A stretch of DNA of 64,000 nucleotides from Streptomyces sp. B93 (GTDB lineage Bacteria > Actinomycetota > Actinomycetes > Streptomycetales > Streptomycetaceae): assembly GCF_018070565.1 (NCBI RefSeq), contig NZ_JAGPXL010000010.1, forward strand, positions 1 to 64,000, read 5' to 3'. The first letter of the stretch is position 1. Every line of letters starts with the position of its first letter. A model generated the notes under the pieces. The model was not told where the DNA came from. It did no database searches and saw nothing but the letters and a program-made list of their open reading frames with translations. This document shows positions 1-8,582 of this stretch, piece by piece. The position numbers and the translations under genes were made by a program.

Positions 1-204
1 GCCGACCTCGGTGTCGCCTCCGGCAACGGCAAGGGGCAGATCTTCGTCAAGGGCGAGGTCATCAAGACCGTCCCCGAGTCCAAGATCGTCGAGACGCTGA
101 TCGAAGAGGCGATGAAGCTCGCCGAGCGGATGGAGGAGGACGGCGCCGGGTCGGGCGCCCCCACGGCCACGGGGAAGCCGGAAGTGACTGTGAACCAGAG
201 GTAG
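1..204 (+). CDS. ispG: 4-hydroxy-3-methylbut-2-enyl diphosphate synthase IspG, 3' end only
   Basis: The first 67 codons continue a gene that begins outside the window and ends at a TAG. The visible part contains the [12 protein letters not shown] and [11 protein letters not shown] blocks typical of the extreme C-terminus of IspG (GcpE), the iron-sulfur enzyme making HMBPP in the MEP isoprenoid pathway. The last ~20 residues are a variable acidic and Gly/Pro-rich tail. The gene lies 25 bases upstream of dxs on the same strand. With the HpnO-type aminotransferase that follows, this indicates the second, hopanoid-cluster copy of ispG rather than the housekeeping one. That last point is inference from context. 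Confidence 0.85.
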   Translation, partial: ADLGVASGNGKGQIFVKGEVIKTVPESKIVETLIEEAMKLAERMEEDGAGSGAPTATGKPEVTVNQR

Positions 205-229
205 GCACGGACCGAGAGGGGGCCCGAGC

Positions 230-2767
230 GTGACGATACTTGAGACGATCCGGGGACCACGCGACCTGAAGGCGCTGTCCAAGGCGCAACTCACGCAACT
301 GTCCGAAGAGATCAGGGAGTTCCTGGTGCACGCGGTCGCCAGGACCGGCGGCCACCTCGGCCCCAACCTGGGGGTGGTGGAACTCTCCGTCGCACTCCAC
401 CGGGTCTTCGAGTCGCCCGTCGACCGCATCCTGTGGGACACCGGACACCAGAGCTATGTGCACAAGCTGCTGACGGGCCGCCAGGACTTCTCCAAGCTGC
501 GCGGCAAGGGCGGGCTCTCCGGCTATCCCTCGCGCGAGGAGTCCGAGCACGACATCATCGAGAACAGCCACGCCTCCACCGCGCTCGGCTGGGCCGACGG
601 CCTCGCCAAGGCCCGCCAGGTGCAGGGCGAGAAGGGCCATGTCGTCGCCGTCGTCGGCGACGGCGCGCTCACCGGCGGCATGGCCTGGGAGGCGCTCAAC
701 AACATCGCCGCGGCCAAGGACCGGCCGCTGATCATCGTCGTCAACGACAACGAGCGCTCCTACTCGCCCACCATCGGCGGCCTCGCCAACCACCTCGCCG
801 CCCTGCGCACCACCGACAGCTACGAGAAGGTCCTCGCCTGGGGGAAGGACGTCCTCCTGCGCACCCCGGTGGTCGGCAACACGGTCTACGAGGCACTGCA
901 CGGCGCCAAGAAGGGCTTCAAGGACGCCTTCGCGCCGCAGGGCATGTTCGAGGACCTCGGCCTGAAGTACCTCGGTCCGATCGACGGGCACGACATCGGC
1001 GCCGTCGAGTCCGCGCTGCGCCGCGCCAAGCGCTTCCACGGGCCGGTCCTCGTGCACTGCCTCACCGAGAAGGGCCGCGGCTACGAACCCGCCCTCGCGC
1101 ACGAGGAGGACCACTTCCACACCGTCGGCGTGATGGACCCGCTGACCTGCGCGCCGCTCACCCCGTCCGGCGGGCCGTCCTGGACGTCGGTGTTCGGCGA
1201 GGAGATGGTCCGCCTGGGGGAGGAGCGGGCGGACGTCGTGGCCATCACCGCCGCGATGCTGCACCCCGTCGGGCTCGGCGCCTTCGCGGCCCGCTTCCCC
1301 GACCGGGTCTACGACGTCGGCATCGCCGAGCAGCACGCGGCCGTCTCCGCGGCGGGCCTGGCGACCGGCGGACTGCACCCGGTCGTCGCCGTCTACGCCA
1401 CGTTCCTCAACCGGGCCTTCGACCAACTGCTGATGGACGTCGCGCTGCACCGCTGCGGGGTGACCTTCGTGCTGGACCGGGCCGGGGTGACCGGCGTCGA
1501 CGGGGCCTCCCACAACGGCATGTGGGACATGTCGATCCTCCAGGTCGTGCCCGGGCTGCGGATCGCCGCGCCGCGCGACGCGGAGCAGCTGCGGGCGCAG
1601 TTGCGCGAGGCGGTCGCCGTCGACGACGCGCCGACGCTGGTCCGCTTCCCGAAGGAGAGCGTCGGCCCCGACATCCCGGCGGTCGACCGCCTCGGCGGCG
1701 TGGACGTGCTGCACCGGGCGGACGGGGCCGAGGTCCTGCTGATCGCCGTGGGCGTGATGGCGCCGGTCTGCCTCCAGGCGGCGGAGCTTCTCGAGGCGCG
1801 CGGCATCGGCTGCACGGTGGTGGACCCCCGCTGGGTCAAACCCGTCGACCCGGTGCTGCCGGGGCTCGCCGCCTCCCACCGGCTGGTCGCCGTCGTCGAG
1901 GACAACAGCCGCGCGGCCGGGGTGGGCGCCGCGGTGGAGCTGGCGCTCGGCGACGCCGAGGTGGACGTACCGCTGCGGCGGTTCGGCATCCCCGAGCAGT
2001 TCCTGGCCCACGCCAAGCGCGGCGAGGTCCTCGCCGACATCGGACTGACCCCGGTGGAGATCGCGGGCCGCGTCAGCGCGACCCTGACCGTGACGCGGGA
2101 GCTGTCCCACGACCTCTCCGGTCGACAGGACGCCCCGCTCCCGGCCGGGGAGGGCGCCGCCCCGCGGCAGGCCGTGGCCGACCGGCGGGGAGTGCCCACG
2201 GACGGGCCGGTCGCCCCGGTGGACCGCCGGCGGACGGCCACGCCCGCGCGGCGCGATCCGGCGCCCGCGGGGGATGCCGTTTCCGGGCGGCGGAACCCGG
2301 CGTCCGCCGAGGGGGACGCCGTTTCCGGGCGGCGGAACCCGGCGTCCGCCGAGGGGGACGCCGTTTCCGGGCGGCGGAACCCGGCCCCCGCCGGGGAGGG
2401 TGACGCCGCCTCCGTCCGGCAGGACCCGGGGCAGCCGTCCGCTGTGATGGACCGCCGTCGGACTGCCGCCTCCGGGCGGCCGGAAACGGCCTCCGCCGGG
2501 GAGGGCGCCGCACCGCAGGGGCGGGAAGCCGGGCCCGTCCGGCAGGACTCGGTGTCCGTCCGGCAGGACTCGGTGTCCGTCCGGCAGGACCCGGCGTCTG
2601 TCCGGCAGGACCCGGCGTCTGTCCGGCAGGACTCGGCGTCCGTCCGGCAGGACCCGGCGTCCGGGCGGCAGGCCCCGGTCTCCGTCCGGCATGACCCCGC
2701 CCCCCAGCAGGCCGTCGTCGACCGGCAGGGTGCCGGTCGTGAGCCGTCCGAGGAGAGAGCCGAATGA
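230..2767 (+). CDS. dxs: 1-deoxy-D-xylulose-5-phosphate synthase with repeat-rich C-terminal tail
   Basis: Thiamine-diphosphate enzyme condensing pyruvate and glyceraldehyde 3-phosphate, the first step of the MEP pathway. The GTG start follows a GAGAGGGGG ribosome site. Visible motifs are the HQSYVHK segment, the TPP motif GDGALTGG near residue 143, and the GIAEQHAA block with the catalytic Glu near residue 365. The enzyme core ends around residue 625, the usual family length. About 220 further residues are low-complexity: three 14-residue repeats of the [14 protein letters not shown] type (2273-2398) and eight 7-residue repeats of the SVRQDPA type (2537-2704). The frame stays open to a stop overlapping the next start (ATGA), so the tail appears to be truly translated. 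The position between ispG and hpnO suggests a dedicated isoprenoid supply for hopanoids. Confidence 0.93.
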   Translation: MTILETIRGPRDLKALSKAQLTQLSEEIREFLVHAVARTGGHLGPNLGVVELSVALHRVFESPVDRILWDTGHQSYVHKLLTGRQDFSKLRGKGGLSGYPSREESEHDIIENSHASTALGWADGLAKARQVQGEKGHVVAVVGDGALTGGMAWEALNNIAAAKDRPLIIVVNDNERSYSPTIGGLANHLAALRTTDSYEKVLAWGKDVLLRTPVVGNTVYEALHGAKKGFKDAFAPQGMFEDLGLKYLGPIDGHDIGAVESALRRAKRFHGPVLVHCLTEKGRGYEPALAHEEDHFHTVGVMDPLTCAPLTPSGGPSWTSVFGEEMVRLGEERADVVAITAAMLHPVGLGAFAARFPDRVYDVGIAEQHAAVSAAGLATGGLHPVVAVYATFLNRAFDQLLMDVALHRCGVTFVLDRAGVTGVDGASHNGMWDMSILQVVPGLRIAAPRDAEQLRAQLREAVAVDDAPTLVRFPKESVGPDIPAVDRLGGVDVLHRADGAEVLLIAVGVMAPVCLQAAELLEARGIGCTVVDPRWVKPVDPVLPGLAASHRLVAVVEDNSRAAGVGAAVELALGDAEVDVPLRRFGIPEQFLAHAKRGEVLADIGLTPVEIAGRVSATLTVTRELSHDLSGRQDAPLPAGEGAAPRQAVADRRGVPTDGPVAPVDRRRTATPARRDPAPAGDAVSGRRNPASAEGDAVSGRRNPASAEGDAVSGRRNPAPAGEGDAASVRQDPGQPSAVMDRRRTAASGRPETASAGEGAAPQGREAGPVRQDSVSVRQDSVSVRQDPASVRQDPASVRQDSASVRQDPASGRQAPVSVRHDPAPQQAVVDRQGAGREPSEERAE
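2273..2704 (+). repeat. In-frame tandem repeats in the 3' part of dxs
   Basis: Two repeat families lie inside the dxs reading frame. A 42-base unit occurs three times at 2273-2314, 2315-2356 and 2357-2398; the first two copies are nearly identical. A 21-base unit beginning GTCCGGCAGGA occurs about eight times from 2537 to 2704, with alternating Pro/Ser and Ala/Val codons. Both periods are multiples of three, so the frame is kept. This looks like replication-slippage expansion of a linker rather than a functional array such as CRISPR. Confidence 0.9.
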
Positions 2768-4209
2768 CGACCGCGGAATCCGCGCCCCAGCCGTCCGCGC
2801 CGGTGCCGTCCCCGTCGGGCACGGCGTCGGGCGCGGAGTTCGACCTCGGCGCCCTGCTGGCCGAACGCGGCGCCGAGCGCTACGAGCTGCATGCGCGGCA
2901 CCTCAACCACCAGCTGCCGCGCATGCTGCACACCATCGGGTTCGACAAGGTCTATGAGCGGGCCGAGGGCGCCTACTTCTGGGACGCGGACGGCAACGAC
3001 TACCTGGACATGCTCGCCGGGTTCGGGGTGATGGGCCTGGGGCGCCACCACCCCGTCGTCCGCAAGGCGCTGCACGACGTCCTCGACGCCTCGCTCGCCG
3101 ACCTCACCCGCTTCGACTGCCAGCCGCTGCCCGGGCTGCTGGCCGAGCGGCTGCTCGCGCACAGCCCGCACCTGGACCGGGTCTTCTTCGGCAACAGCGG
3201 CACCGAGGCGGTGGAGACCGCGCTGAAGTTCGCCCGGTATGCCACCGGCAGGCCGAGGGTGCTGTACTGCGCGCACGCCTTCCACGGGCTGACCGCCGGC
3301 TCGCTCTCCGTGAACGGCGAGTCCGGCTTCCGCGACGGCTTCGCCCCGCTGCTGCCCGACACCGCCGTACCGCTCGGCGACCTCGACGCGCTCGCCCGCG
3401 AGCTGAAGCGGGGCGACGTCGCCGCGCTGATCGTCGAACCGATCCAGGGCAAGGGCGTGCACCAGGCCCCGCCCGGCTATCTGCGTGCCGCGCAGGAACT
3501 GCTGCACCGGCACAAGGCGCTGCTCATCGCCGACGAGGTGCAGACCGGCCTCGGCCGCACCGGCGACTTCTACGCCTACCAGCACGAGGACGGTGTGGAG
3601 CCGGACCTGGTCTGTGTGGCCAAGGCGCTGTCCGGCGGCTATGTGCCGGTGGGCGCCACGCTCGGCAAGGACTGGATTTTCAAGAAGGTCTACTCCTCGA
3701 TGGACCGCGTCCTGGTGCACTCCGCCAGCTTCGGCGCCAACGCCCAGGCCATGGCGGCCGGCCTCGCGGTGCTGTCGGTGCTGGAGCGGGAGCAGGTCGT
3801 CGCGGGCGCCCGGGCCACCGGCGACCTGCTGCGCACCCGGCTCGCCGCGCTCGTCGACAAGTACGAGCTGCTCGCCGACGTACGCGGGCGGGGCCTGATG
3901 ATCGGGATCGAGTTCGGCAGGCCCAGCTCGCTGCGGCTGCGCACCCGGTGGAGCATGCTCCAGGCGGCCCGCAAGGGGCTGTTCGCGCAGATGGTGGTCG
4001 TGCCGTTGCTCCAGCGACACCGGATCCTGACCCAGGTGTCCGGCGACCACCTGGAGGTGATCAAGCTGATTCCGCCCCTGATCATCGGGGAGCGGGAGGT
4101 GGACCGCTTCGTCGCCGCGTTCGAGTCGGTGATGGACGACGCGCACGACGGCGGGCTGGTGTGGGAGTTCGGGAGGACACTGGTGAAGCAGGCGGTCGCC
4201 AACCGGTAG
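2764..4209 (+). CDS. hpnO: HpnO-type PLP-dependent aminotransferase (hopanoid side-chain amination)
   Basis: Class III aminotransferase of 481 residues. Visible family features are the N-terminal [20 protein letters not shown], the [11 protein letters not shown] phosphate-binding region, [13 protein letters not shown], and the [12 protein letters not shown] block whose Lys (near residue 287) binds pyridoxal phosphate. The ATG overlaps the dxs stop by four bases (ATGA), giving tight translational coupling after a GAGGAGAGAG ribosome site. The ispG-dxs-aminotransferase order matches the end of Streptomyces hopanoid clusters, where HpnO-like enzymes aminate the ribosyl side chain to give aminobacteriohopanetriol. 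The hopanoid assignment is from context; the fold class alone would allow other amino acceptors. Confidence 0.85.
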   Translation: MTTAESAPQPSAPVPSPSGTASGAEFDLGALLAERGAERYELHARHLNHQLPRMLHTIGFDKVYERAEGAYFWDADGNDYLDMLAGFGVMGLGRHHPVVRKALHDVLDASLADLTRFDCQPLPGLLAERLLAHSPHLDRVFFGNSGTEAVETALKFARYATGRPRVLYCAHAFHGLTAGSLSVNGESGFRDGFAPLLPDTAVPLGDLDALARELKRGDVAALIVEPIQGKGVHQAPPGYLRAAQELLHRHKALLIADEVQTGLGRTGDFYAYQHEDGVEPDLVCVAKALSGGYVPVGATLGKDWIFKKVYSSMDRVLVHSASFGANAQAMAAGLAVLSVLEREQVVAGARATGDLLRTRLAALVDKYELLADVRGRGLMIGIEFGRPSSLRLRTRWSMLQAARKGLFAQMVVVPLLQRHRILTQVSGDHLEVIKLIPPLIIGEREVDRFVAAFESVMDDAHDGGLVWEFGRTLVKQAVANR

Positions 4210-4221
4210 CCCGAGGGGCGG

Positions 4222-4260
4222 GTTTGCCTCATAGGCAAGAAAATTGCCTGTCGGGCAAAC
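4222..4260. promoter_or_regulatory. Compound palindromic operator upstream of the XRE-cupin gene
   Basis: A 39-base dyad begins GTTTGCC and ends GGCAAAC. Each arm contains its own smaller palindrome: TTGCCTcataGGCAA on the left and TTGCCTgtcGGGCAA on the right. An AT-rich GAAAAT centre separates them. It lies 18 bases before the ATG of the regulator at 4279, so autoregulation by that regulator is the natural reading. Confidence 0.7.
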
Positions 4261-4278
4261 GTCGGGCTCAATGGGGGT

Positions 4279-4908
4279 ATGCGCTCACCGGAAGCCGACG
4301 CGGGGCCCGGAGGAACCGAGGCCCTGCCACCCGCCGTCGCACCGCAGCTGCGTGCGCTGCGCCGCCGGGCCGCCCTCACCCTGGAGGCGGCGGCCCGCTC
4401 GGCGGGGCTGTCGCCCGCCCACCTCTCCCGGCTGGAGACCGGGCAGCGCCAGCCCTCGCTGCCGATGCTGCTCGCACTGGCCCGCATCTACGGTACGACC
4501 GTCTCCGAGCTGCTCGGCGAGACGGTCGCCGACCGGGACGCCGTACTGCGCGGCGCGGAGCAGGAGCCGACGCGCGCGGGCGGCTGGACCTACCGGAAGG
4601 CGGGCGCCCCGGGGCGCGGCATGCAGGCGCTGCGCGTCCATGTGCCGTACGGCTCCCAGGGCGACATCGTGCGGGTGCACCCCGGTGAGGAGTGGCTGTA
4701 CGTGCTGCGCGGCCACCTCGACCTGAGGCTCGGCGACACCGCGCACCGGCTCGGTCCGGGCGACAGCGCCCACTTCGACTCCCTGACGCCGCACCGCCTC
4801 GCCGCCGGGGGCGATGACGGGGCCGACCTCCTGTTCGTCCACACTCTGCTACAGAGCCCCACGACCGCGCTGTGCCTCGGTCCGACCCCTGGAGACACCC
4901 ATGAGTGA
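4279..4908 (+). CDS. XRE-family regulator with C-terminal cupin domain
   Basis: A 209-residue protein with an N-terminal helix-turn-helix (about residues 15-72; the AAARSAGLSPAHLSRLETGQRQPS stretch is a classic XRE recognition region) and a C-terminal cupin fold (about 110-195, containing HPGEEWLYVLRGHL and LGPGDSAHFDS). Such proteins are one-component transcription factors whose cupin senses a small ligand; the ligand is not predictable here. The strong compound palindrome at 4222-4260 sits directly in front of the gene. The gene's last eight bases overlap the start of the small membrane-protein gene at 4901, so the two are translated as a pair. No link to hopanoid synthesis beyond adjacency is visible. 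Confidence 0.88.
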   Translation: MRSPEADAGPGGTEALPPAVAPQLRALRRRAALTLEAAARSAGLSPAHLSRLETGQRQPSLPMLLALARIYGTTVSELLGETVADRDAVLRGAEQEPTRAGGWTYRKAGAPGRGMQALRVHVPYGSQGDIVRVHPGEEWLYVLRGHLDLRLGDTAHRLGPGDSAHFDSLTPHRLAAGGDDGADLLFVHTLLQSPTTALCLGPTPGDTHE

Positions 4909-5026
4909 CAGAGACATCGAGCAGAAGCTGCCCCGGGGGATCTGGTTCCGCCTGTTCATCTACGTGGTCGCGGGCCACCTCTTCGCCGCGTTCCTCTACC
5001 TGCTGTTCGAGGTGGGCGCCAAGTAG
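4901..5026 (+). CDS. 41-residue membrane protein (DUF6126-like)
   Basis: The small ORF starts at ATG 4901, inside the last codons of the XRE-cupin gene, preceded by GGAGACACCC. The protein starts MSDRDIEQKLPRGIWFRLF, has a single hydrophobic helix (roughly residues 16-36) and ends EVGAK. An upstream in-frame ATG at 4814 would prepend residues encoded by the regulator's own coding sequence in another frame, so it is rejected. I recall short actinobacterial proteins of this type annotated as DUF6126 beside XRE-cupin regulators. The function is unknown. A membrane-bound partner or effector of the regulator is speculation. Confidence 0.75.
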   Translation: MSDRDIEQKLPRGIWFRLFIYVVAGHLFAAFLYLLFEVGAK

Positions 5027-5038
5027 GGCGCCCGCGGC

Positions 5039-5836
5039 TCAGTCGAGGAGACGGTCCCGGAGCCGGTCGCGGGTCTCGGGCGTGACGCCCAGGCCCTGCC
5101 GGAGGTAGCTGTCGACGCCGCCCCAGGTCTCCTCGATCGTCTCGAAGGCCGCGGTCAGGTACTCCGCGCGGGCGTCGAAGAGCGGGCTGAGCAGGTCCAT
5201 GATCTCGGGGGTGTAGGCCGAGCCGGAGTCACCGCTGCGGTGCACCTTGTAGCGGCGGTGCGTGGCGTTGGACTCCAGGTAGTCGCTGAGGATGGCGTCG
5301 CGCTCCACGCCCACCGCGAGCAGGGTCACGGCGATCGACAGGCCCGCGCGGTCCTTGCCCGCCGCGCAGTGCATCAGCGCCGGGACGCTGTCCTCGGCGA
5401 GGGAGCGCAGCACCTGGGAGTGCTCGGCGGTGCGCTCCCTGATGATCATGCGGTACGAGCTGATCATCCGGTTCGCCGCCTTGCCGTCGGCGAGCACACC
5501 GCGCAGCTGCTCCAGGTCGCCGTCGCGGACCATCTTCCAGAACTCGGCGCCGTCGGCGGGGTCGGACAGCGGCAGATTCACGTTGCGCACGCCCGGCAGC
5601 TCGACGTCGGGCCCCTCCAGCCGCTGGTCGGCGGCGTTGCGGAAGTCGAAGATCGTGTGCAGTCCCAGGGAGTCGAGGAACGCGGCGTCCTCCTCCGTCG
5701 CGTGGGCGAGGTGCCCGCTGCGGAACAGCACTCCGTGCCGCACCCGGCGGCCGTCGACGGTCGGCAGTCCGCCCACGTCGCGGAAGTTGCGCACACCGGC
5801 CAGTTCGGGCTCGGTCGACGGGATCTGCTGCGTCAC
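5039..5836 (-). CDS. Tyrosine-protein phosphatase family protein (Y_phosphatase3 type)
   Basis: A 265-residue protein. The N-terminal GVRNFRDVGG block and the P-loop HCAAGKDRAG (about residues 155-165, the CX5R signature with catalytic Cys and Arg) identify the family of tyrosine/lipid-phosphatase-like enzymes found in bacteria. The GTG at 5836 is chosen because a strong GGGAGGGAG site precedes it and the conserved domain begins a few residues later; longer upstream extensions lack a ribosome site. The gene is transcribed away from the alpha-galactosidase gene, and the ~200 bases between them must hold both promoters. The substrate cannot be predicted. Confidence 0.85.
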   Translation of the reverse strand: MTQQIPSTEPELAGVRNFRDVGGLPTVDGRRVRHGVLFRSGHLAHATEEDAAFLDSLGLHTIFDFRNAADQRLEGPDVELPGVRNVNLPLSDPADGAEFWKMVRDGDLEQLRGVLADGKAANRMISSYRMIIRERTAEHSQVLRSLAEDSVPALMHCAAGKDRAGLSIAVTLLAVGVERDAILSDYLESNATHRRYKVHRSGDSGSAYTPEIMDLLSPLFDARAEYLTAAFETIEETWGGVDSYLRQGLGVTPETRDRLRDRLLD

Positions 5837-6038
5837 GGGGGCTCCCTCCCATCGGGGCCGCGGGACGCCGATTCGCCCGCGGATACGCCCTCGACCATAC
5901 GACATGGATTCCTGGGGCAATGAGTCGTCCACAGGGAGTCGCCGCGGTCGTCCCCAGGCGTTGCCCCGGCGGTCCGAAACGGTCGATGATGTTGGGGACT
6001 GAGCGGAGCTGTCGGGATCTGTGGGGTGGGTGGGTCCG

Positions 6039-8111
6039 ATGCCGGTGGAGATCGCCGAGAACGGCCGTACGTGGCTGCTGTCCGGGCCCACGAGCGGTTA
6101 CGCCGTCCATCTCACCGACGGCGACGAGCTGGTCCATCTGCACTGGGGACCCCGGATCGCCCTGGCCGACGCCGAGGCGCTCGCCGCCCGCCCGCTGCCG
6201 GACGACTGGCCCTTCGAGTCCCGCCTCGACGGCCGGGAGGAGTACCCGGTCGAGGGCGGCCCCCGCTTCGTGCGCCCCGCTCTGTCCGTGCGCACGGGTG
6301 AGCGGCGCGGCACCGAGTGGCGCTTCGAGCGGTACGCCGTCGACGGCGAGGAACTGCGGCTGCGCTTCCGGGACGCGGACCTGAGCATCACGCTGCACTA
6401 CCGGATGCGGCACGACGTGGTCGAACGCCGGGCCACGCTGCACAACGCCGGTCCCGACGCCGAGCTGCTGCGCGCCGACTCCGCCACCTGGACGCTCCCG
6501 GAGCGCGACGGCTGGCGGCTGACCCAGCTGCACGGCCGCTGGGCCGCCGAGTCCCGGCTGACGGCCGCCCCCCTCACCTACGGCGAGAAGGTCATCGGCA
6601 GCCGCCGCGGGCACACCGGCCACCAGCACCTGCCCTGGGTCGCGCTGGACACCGACGCCACCGAGGAGCGGGGCGAGGTCTACGGCTGCGCCCTCGGCTG
6701 GTCCGGCTCCTGGCGGATCTGTGTCGCCCAGCTGCCGGACGCGCGCGTGCAGATCACCGGCGGCGCCGGGCACGACGACTCGGGGCTGTTGAGGCTGGCC
6801 GCGGGGGAGTCCTTCACCACCCCCGTCTTCGCCGGGCTGTGGAGCGACGGCGGCTTCGGTGGCGCGAGCCGCGCCTGGCACCGCTACCAGCGGGCGTACG
6901 TCGTCCCGGAGGCGGACCGCGACCGGCCGGTGCTCTTCAACTCCTGGGAGGCGACCGGGTTCGCGATCTCCGAGGACCGGCAGCGGGCGCTGGCGCGGCG
7001 GGCCGCGGCGATCGGCGTCGAGCTGTTCGTGGTCGACGACGGCTGGTTCGGCGCCCGCACCGGCGACCGGGCCGGGCTCGGCGACTGGACGCCCAACCCG
7101 GACCGCTTCCCCAGGGGCCTCGCGCCGCTCGCGGAGGACGTGCACGCGCTGGGCATGGGCTTCGGCATCTGGGTCGAGCCGGAGATGGTCAATCCGGACA
7201 GCGACCTCTACCGCGCCCACCCGGAGTGGGTGCAGCACCAAACGGGTCGTAAACGGACAGAGTTCCGCAATCAGCTCGTACTCAACCTCGCGCGCGAGGA
7301 CGTCCAGGAGTATCTCTGGGAGCGGCTGGACGCCCTGCTCTCCAGTGCCCCGATCGACTATGTGAAGTGGGACTTCAACCGCTGCTTCACCGACGCCGGA
7401 TGGCCCGGCGACCCCTACCCGCAGCGGCTGTGGACCGACCATGTGCGGGCGCTGTACGCCCTCCTCGACCGGCTGCGGGCGGCCCACCCCCAGGTCGCCT
7501 TCGAGTCCTGCTCGGGCGGCGGCGGCCGGATCGACCTGGGCGTCCTGAGCCGTACGGACCAGGTGTGGACCTCCGACAACACCGACCCCCTCGACCGGCT
7601 CGCCATCCAGCACGGCTTCAGTCAGATCCACCCCGCGCGGGTGATGGCCGCCTGGGTGACCGACAGTCCGAACGTCCAGCTCAACGGCCGGGTCAGCACC
7701 CTGCGCTTCCGGTTCGTGAGCGCCATGGCCGGGGTGGTGGGCGTCGGCGGCGACCTGACCCGGTGGAGCGAGGCGGAGCTGGCCGAGGCCCGCGACTGGG
7801 TGGCGCTCTACAAGGAGGTCCGGCCGCTGGTGCAGCGCGGCGACCTCTACCGGCTGCGGCCCCCGGACGGCGGCCTGAGCGCGGTGCAGTACGTGCTCGG
7901 GGAGGAGTCCGTGGTCCTCGCCTGCCTCCAGGCGCAACGGTACGGCGAGCCCGTCCCGGCGCTGCGGCTGCGCGGACTGGACCCGGAAGGTATGTATGAA
8001 TGCCCCGAAACGGGAGAAATACATCGAGGTGCCGTACTACTGCACCACGGGGTGCGGTTGGGGCTGCGCGGTGACCTCGATGCGACGGTTCTCCGTCTGC
8101 GTCGCATCTGA
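6039..8111 (+). CDS. Glycoside hydrolase family 36 alpha-galactosidase
   Basis: A 690-residue protein with an N-terminal beta-sandwich (to about residue 285) and a catalytic TIM barrel. Diagnostic motifs in order are VDDGWFGAR (about 335), WVEPEMVNPDSDLY (about 378), YVKWDFNR (about 441, containing the catalytic nucleophile Asp), ESCSGGGGRID, and WTSDNTDPLDR (about 510, containing the acid/base Asp). It hydrolyses terminal alpha-1,6-galactosides such as melibiose and raffinose. There is no signal peptide, so it acts in the cytoplasm on imported sugars. The ATG at 6039 is preferred over GTG 6021 since the family start MPVEI fits better. No transporter is adjacent. Confidence 0.92.
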   Translation: MPVEIAENGRTWLLSGPTSGYAVHLTDGDELVHLHWGPRIALADAEALAARPLPDDWPFESRLDGREEYPVEGGPRFVRPALSVRTGERRGTEWRFERYAVDGEELRLRFRDADLSITLHYRMRHDVVERRATLHNAGPDAELLRADSATWTLPERDGWRLTQLHGRWAAESRLTAAPLTYGEKVIGSRRGHTGHQHLPWVALDTDATEERGEVYGCALGWSGSWRICVAQLPDARVQITGGAGHDDSGLLRLAAGESFTTPVFAGLWSDGGFGGASRAWHRYQRAYVVPEADRDRPVLFNSWEATGFAISEDRQRALARRAAAIGVELFVVDDGWFGARTGDRAGLGDWTPNPDRFPRGLAPLAEDVHALGMGFGIWVEPEMVNPDSDLYRAHPEWVQHQTGRKRTEFRNQLVLNLAREDVQEYLWERLDALLSSAPIDYVKWDFNRCFTDAGWPGDPYPQRLWTDHVRALYALLDRLRAAHPQVAFESCSGGGGRIDLGVLSRTDQVWTSDNTDPLDRLAIQHGFSQIHPARVMAAWVTDSPNVQLNGRVSTLRFRFVSAMAGVVGVGGDLTRWSEAELAEARDWVALYKEVRPLVQRGDLYRLRPPDGGLSAVQYVLGEESVVLACLQAQRYGEPVPALRLRGLDPEGMYECPETGEIHRGAVLLHHGVRLGLRGDLDATVLRLRRI

Positions 8112-8172
8112 GCGAACTGTCCGAATTGATGGCTTCCATTCCAACTCGCTCTGGAATAAAGAAGTCTGGAGA

Positions 8173-8206
8173 ACGGTCACGTGAGCAGCGTCATATTCGT
8201 GACCGT
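8173..8206. promoter_or_regulatory. Inverted repeat in an AT-rich gap
   Basis: ACGGTCAC (8173-8180) and GTGACCGT (8199-8206) form perfect 8-base arms around an 18-base loop. The repeat lies ~60 bases after the alpha-galactosidase stop and ~200 bases before the riboswitch. It could be a terminator for the upstream gene or an operator in the promoter of the cell-wall peptidase transcript. The surrounding 8112-8350 stretch is markedly less GC-rich than the genes and holds no convincing coding frame. Confidence 0.4.
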
Positions 8207-8354
8207 GAGTCGCCCGTCATGTTCACGTAATACGGGTCCTTTTCAAGGGCTTTTACGGAAAGCGGCGCCGCTCCGGACAACTCAGGGTGACCGGTAATTC
8301 CCCCAAGGGATCAAGAAGAAGGCGTTCGGGCGGAACCTCTCGCTTGTCCCTTTG

Positions 8355-8577
8355 CGTCTTGCTCGCTTACGTTCCACACCGTTCCCGGACGGAACGCCGA
8401 ATCCTGCCGCCGTCCGGACTCCGCGCAAACCCACCCGTGCCCGGCAGGAGCGGGGGACCCACAGGTACACCGCCTGTTCCGGTTCCCGGAACGGCTTGGG
8501 GTGAAGCCGCATCTCGGTGCGGCCGGGCATCTCCAGTCCGAACCCGACAGCTCACCTCGCAGGCGCCGGAGAGGAAT
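8355..8577 (+). ncRNA. c-di-AMP riboswitch (ydaO/yuaA class)
   Basis: The leader immediately upstream of the LysM-M23 peptidase gene carries the conserved blocks of the ydaO-class aptamer in the right order: CGCTTACGTTCC near 8365, GGAACGCCGAATCCTGCC near 8391, GGGGGACCCA near 8453, CTTGGGGTGAA near 8495, and CCGAACCCGACAGCTCACC followed by CGCAGGCGCCGGAGAGG to 8574. The 3' end overlaps the ribosome site GGAGAGG at 8568. In Streptomyces this riboswitch class precedes cell-wall hydrolase genes such as rpfA, and c-di-AMP binding lowers their expression (established knowledge). The exact 5' boundary is approximate. Confidence 0.88.
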
Positions 8578-8582
8578 TCGAC

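Noticed and set aside
62..2692. 876-codon open frame on the minus strand opposite dxs
   Set aside because: It is antisense to a clear Dxs, made of low-complexity repeats mirrored from the dxs tail ([10 protein letters not shown]), and has no recognisable domain; a GC-bias shadow.
2537..2704. Regular 21-base repeats considered as a CRISPR array
   Set aside because: Units are directly tandem without spacers, have a period divisible by three, and lie inside a coding frame.
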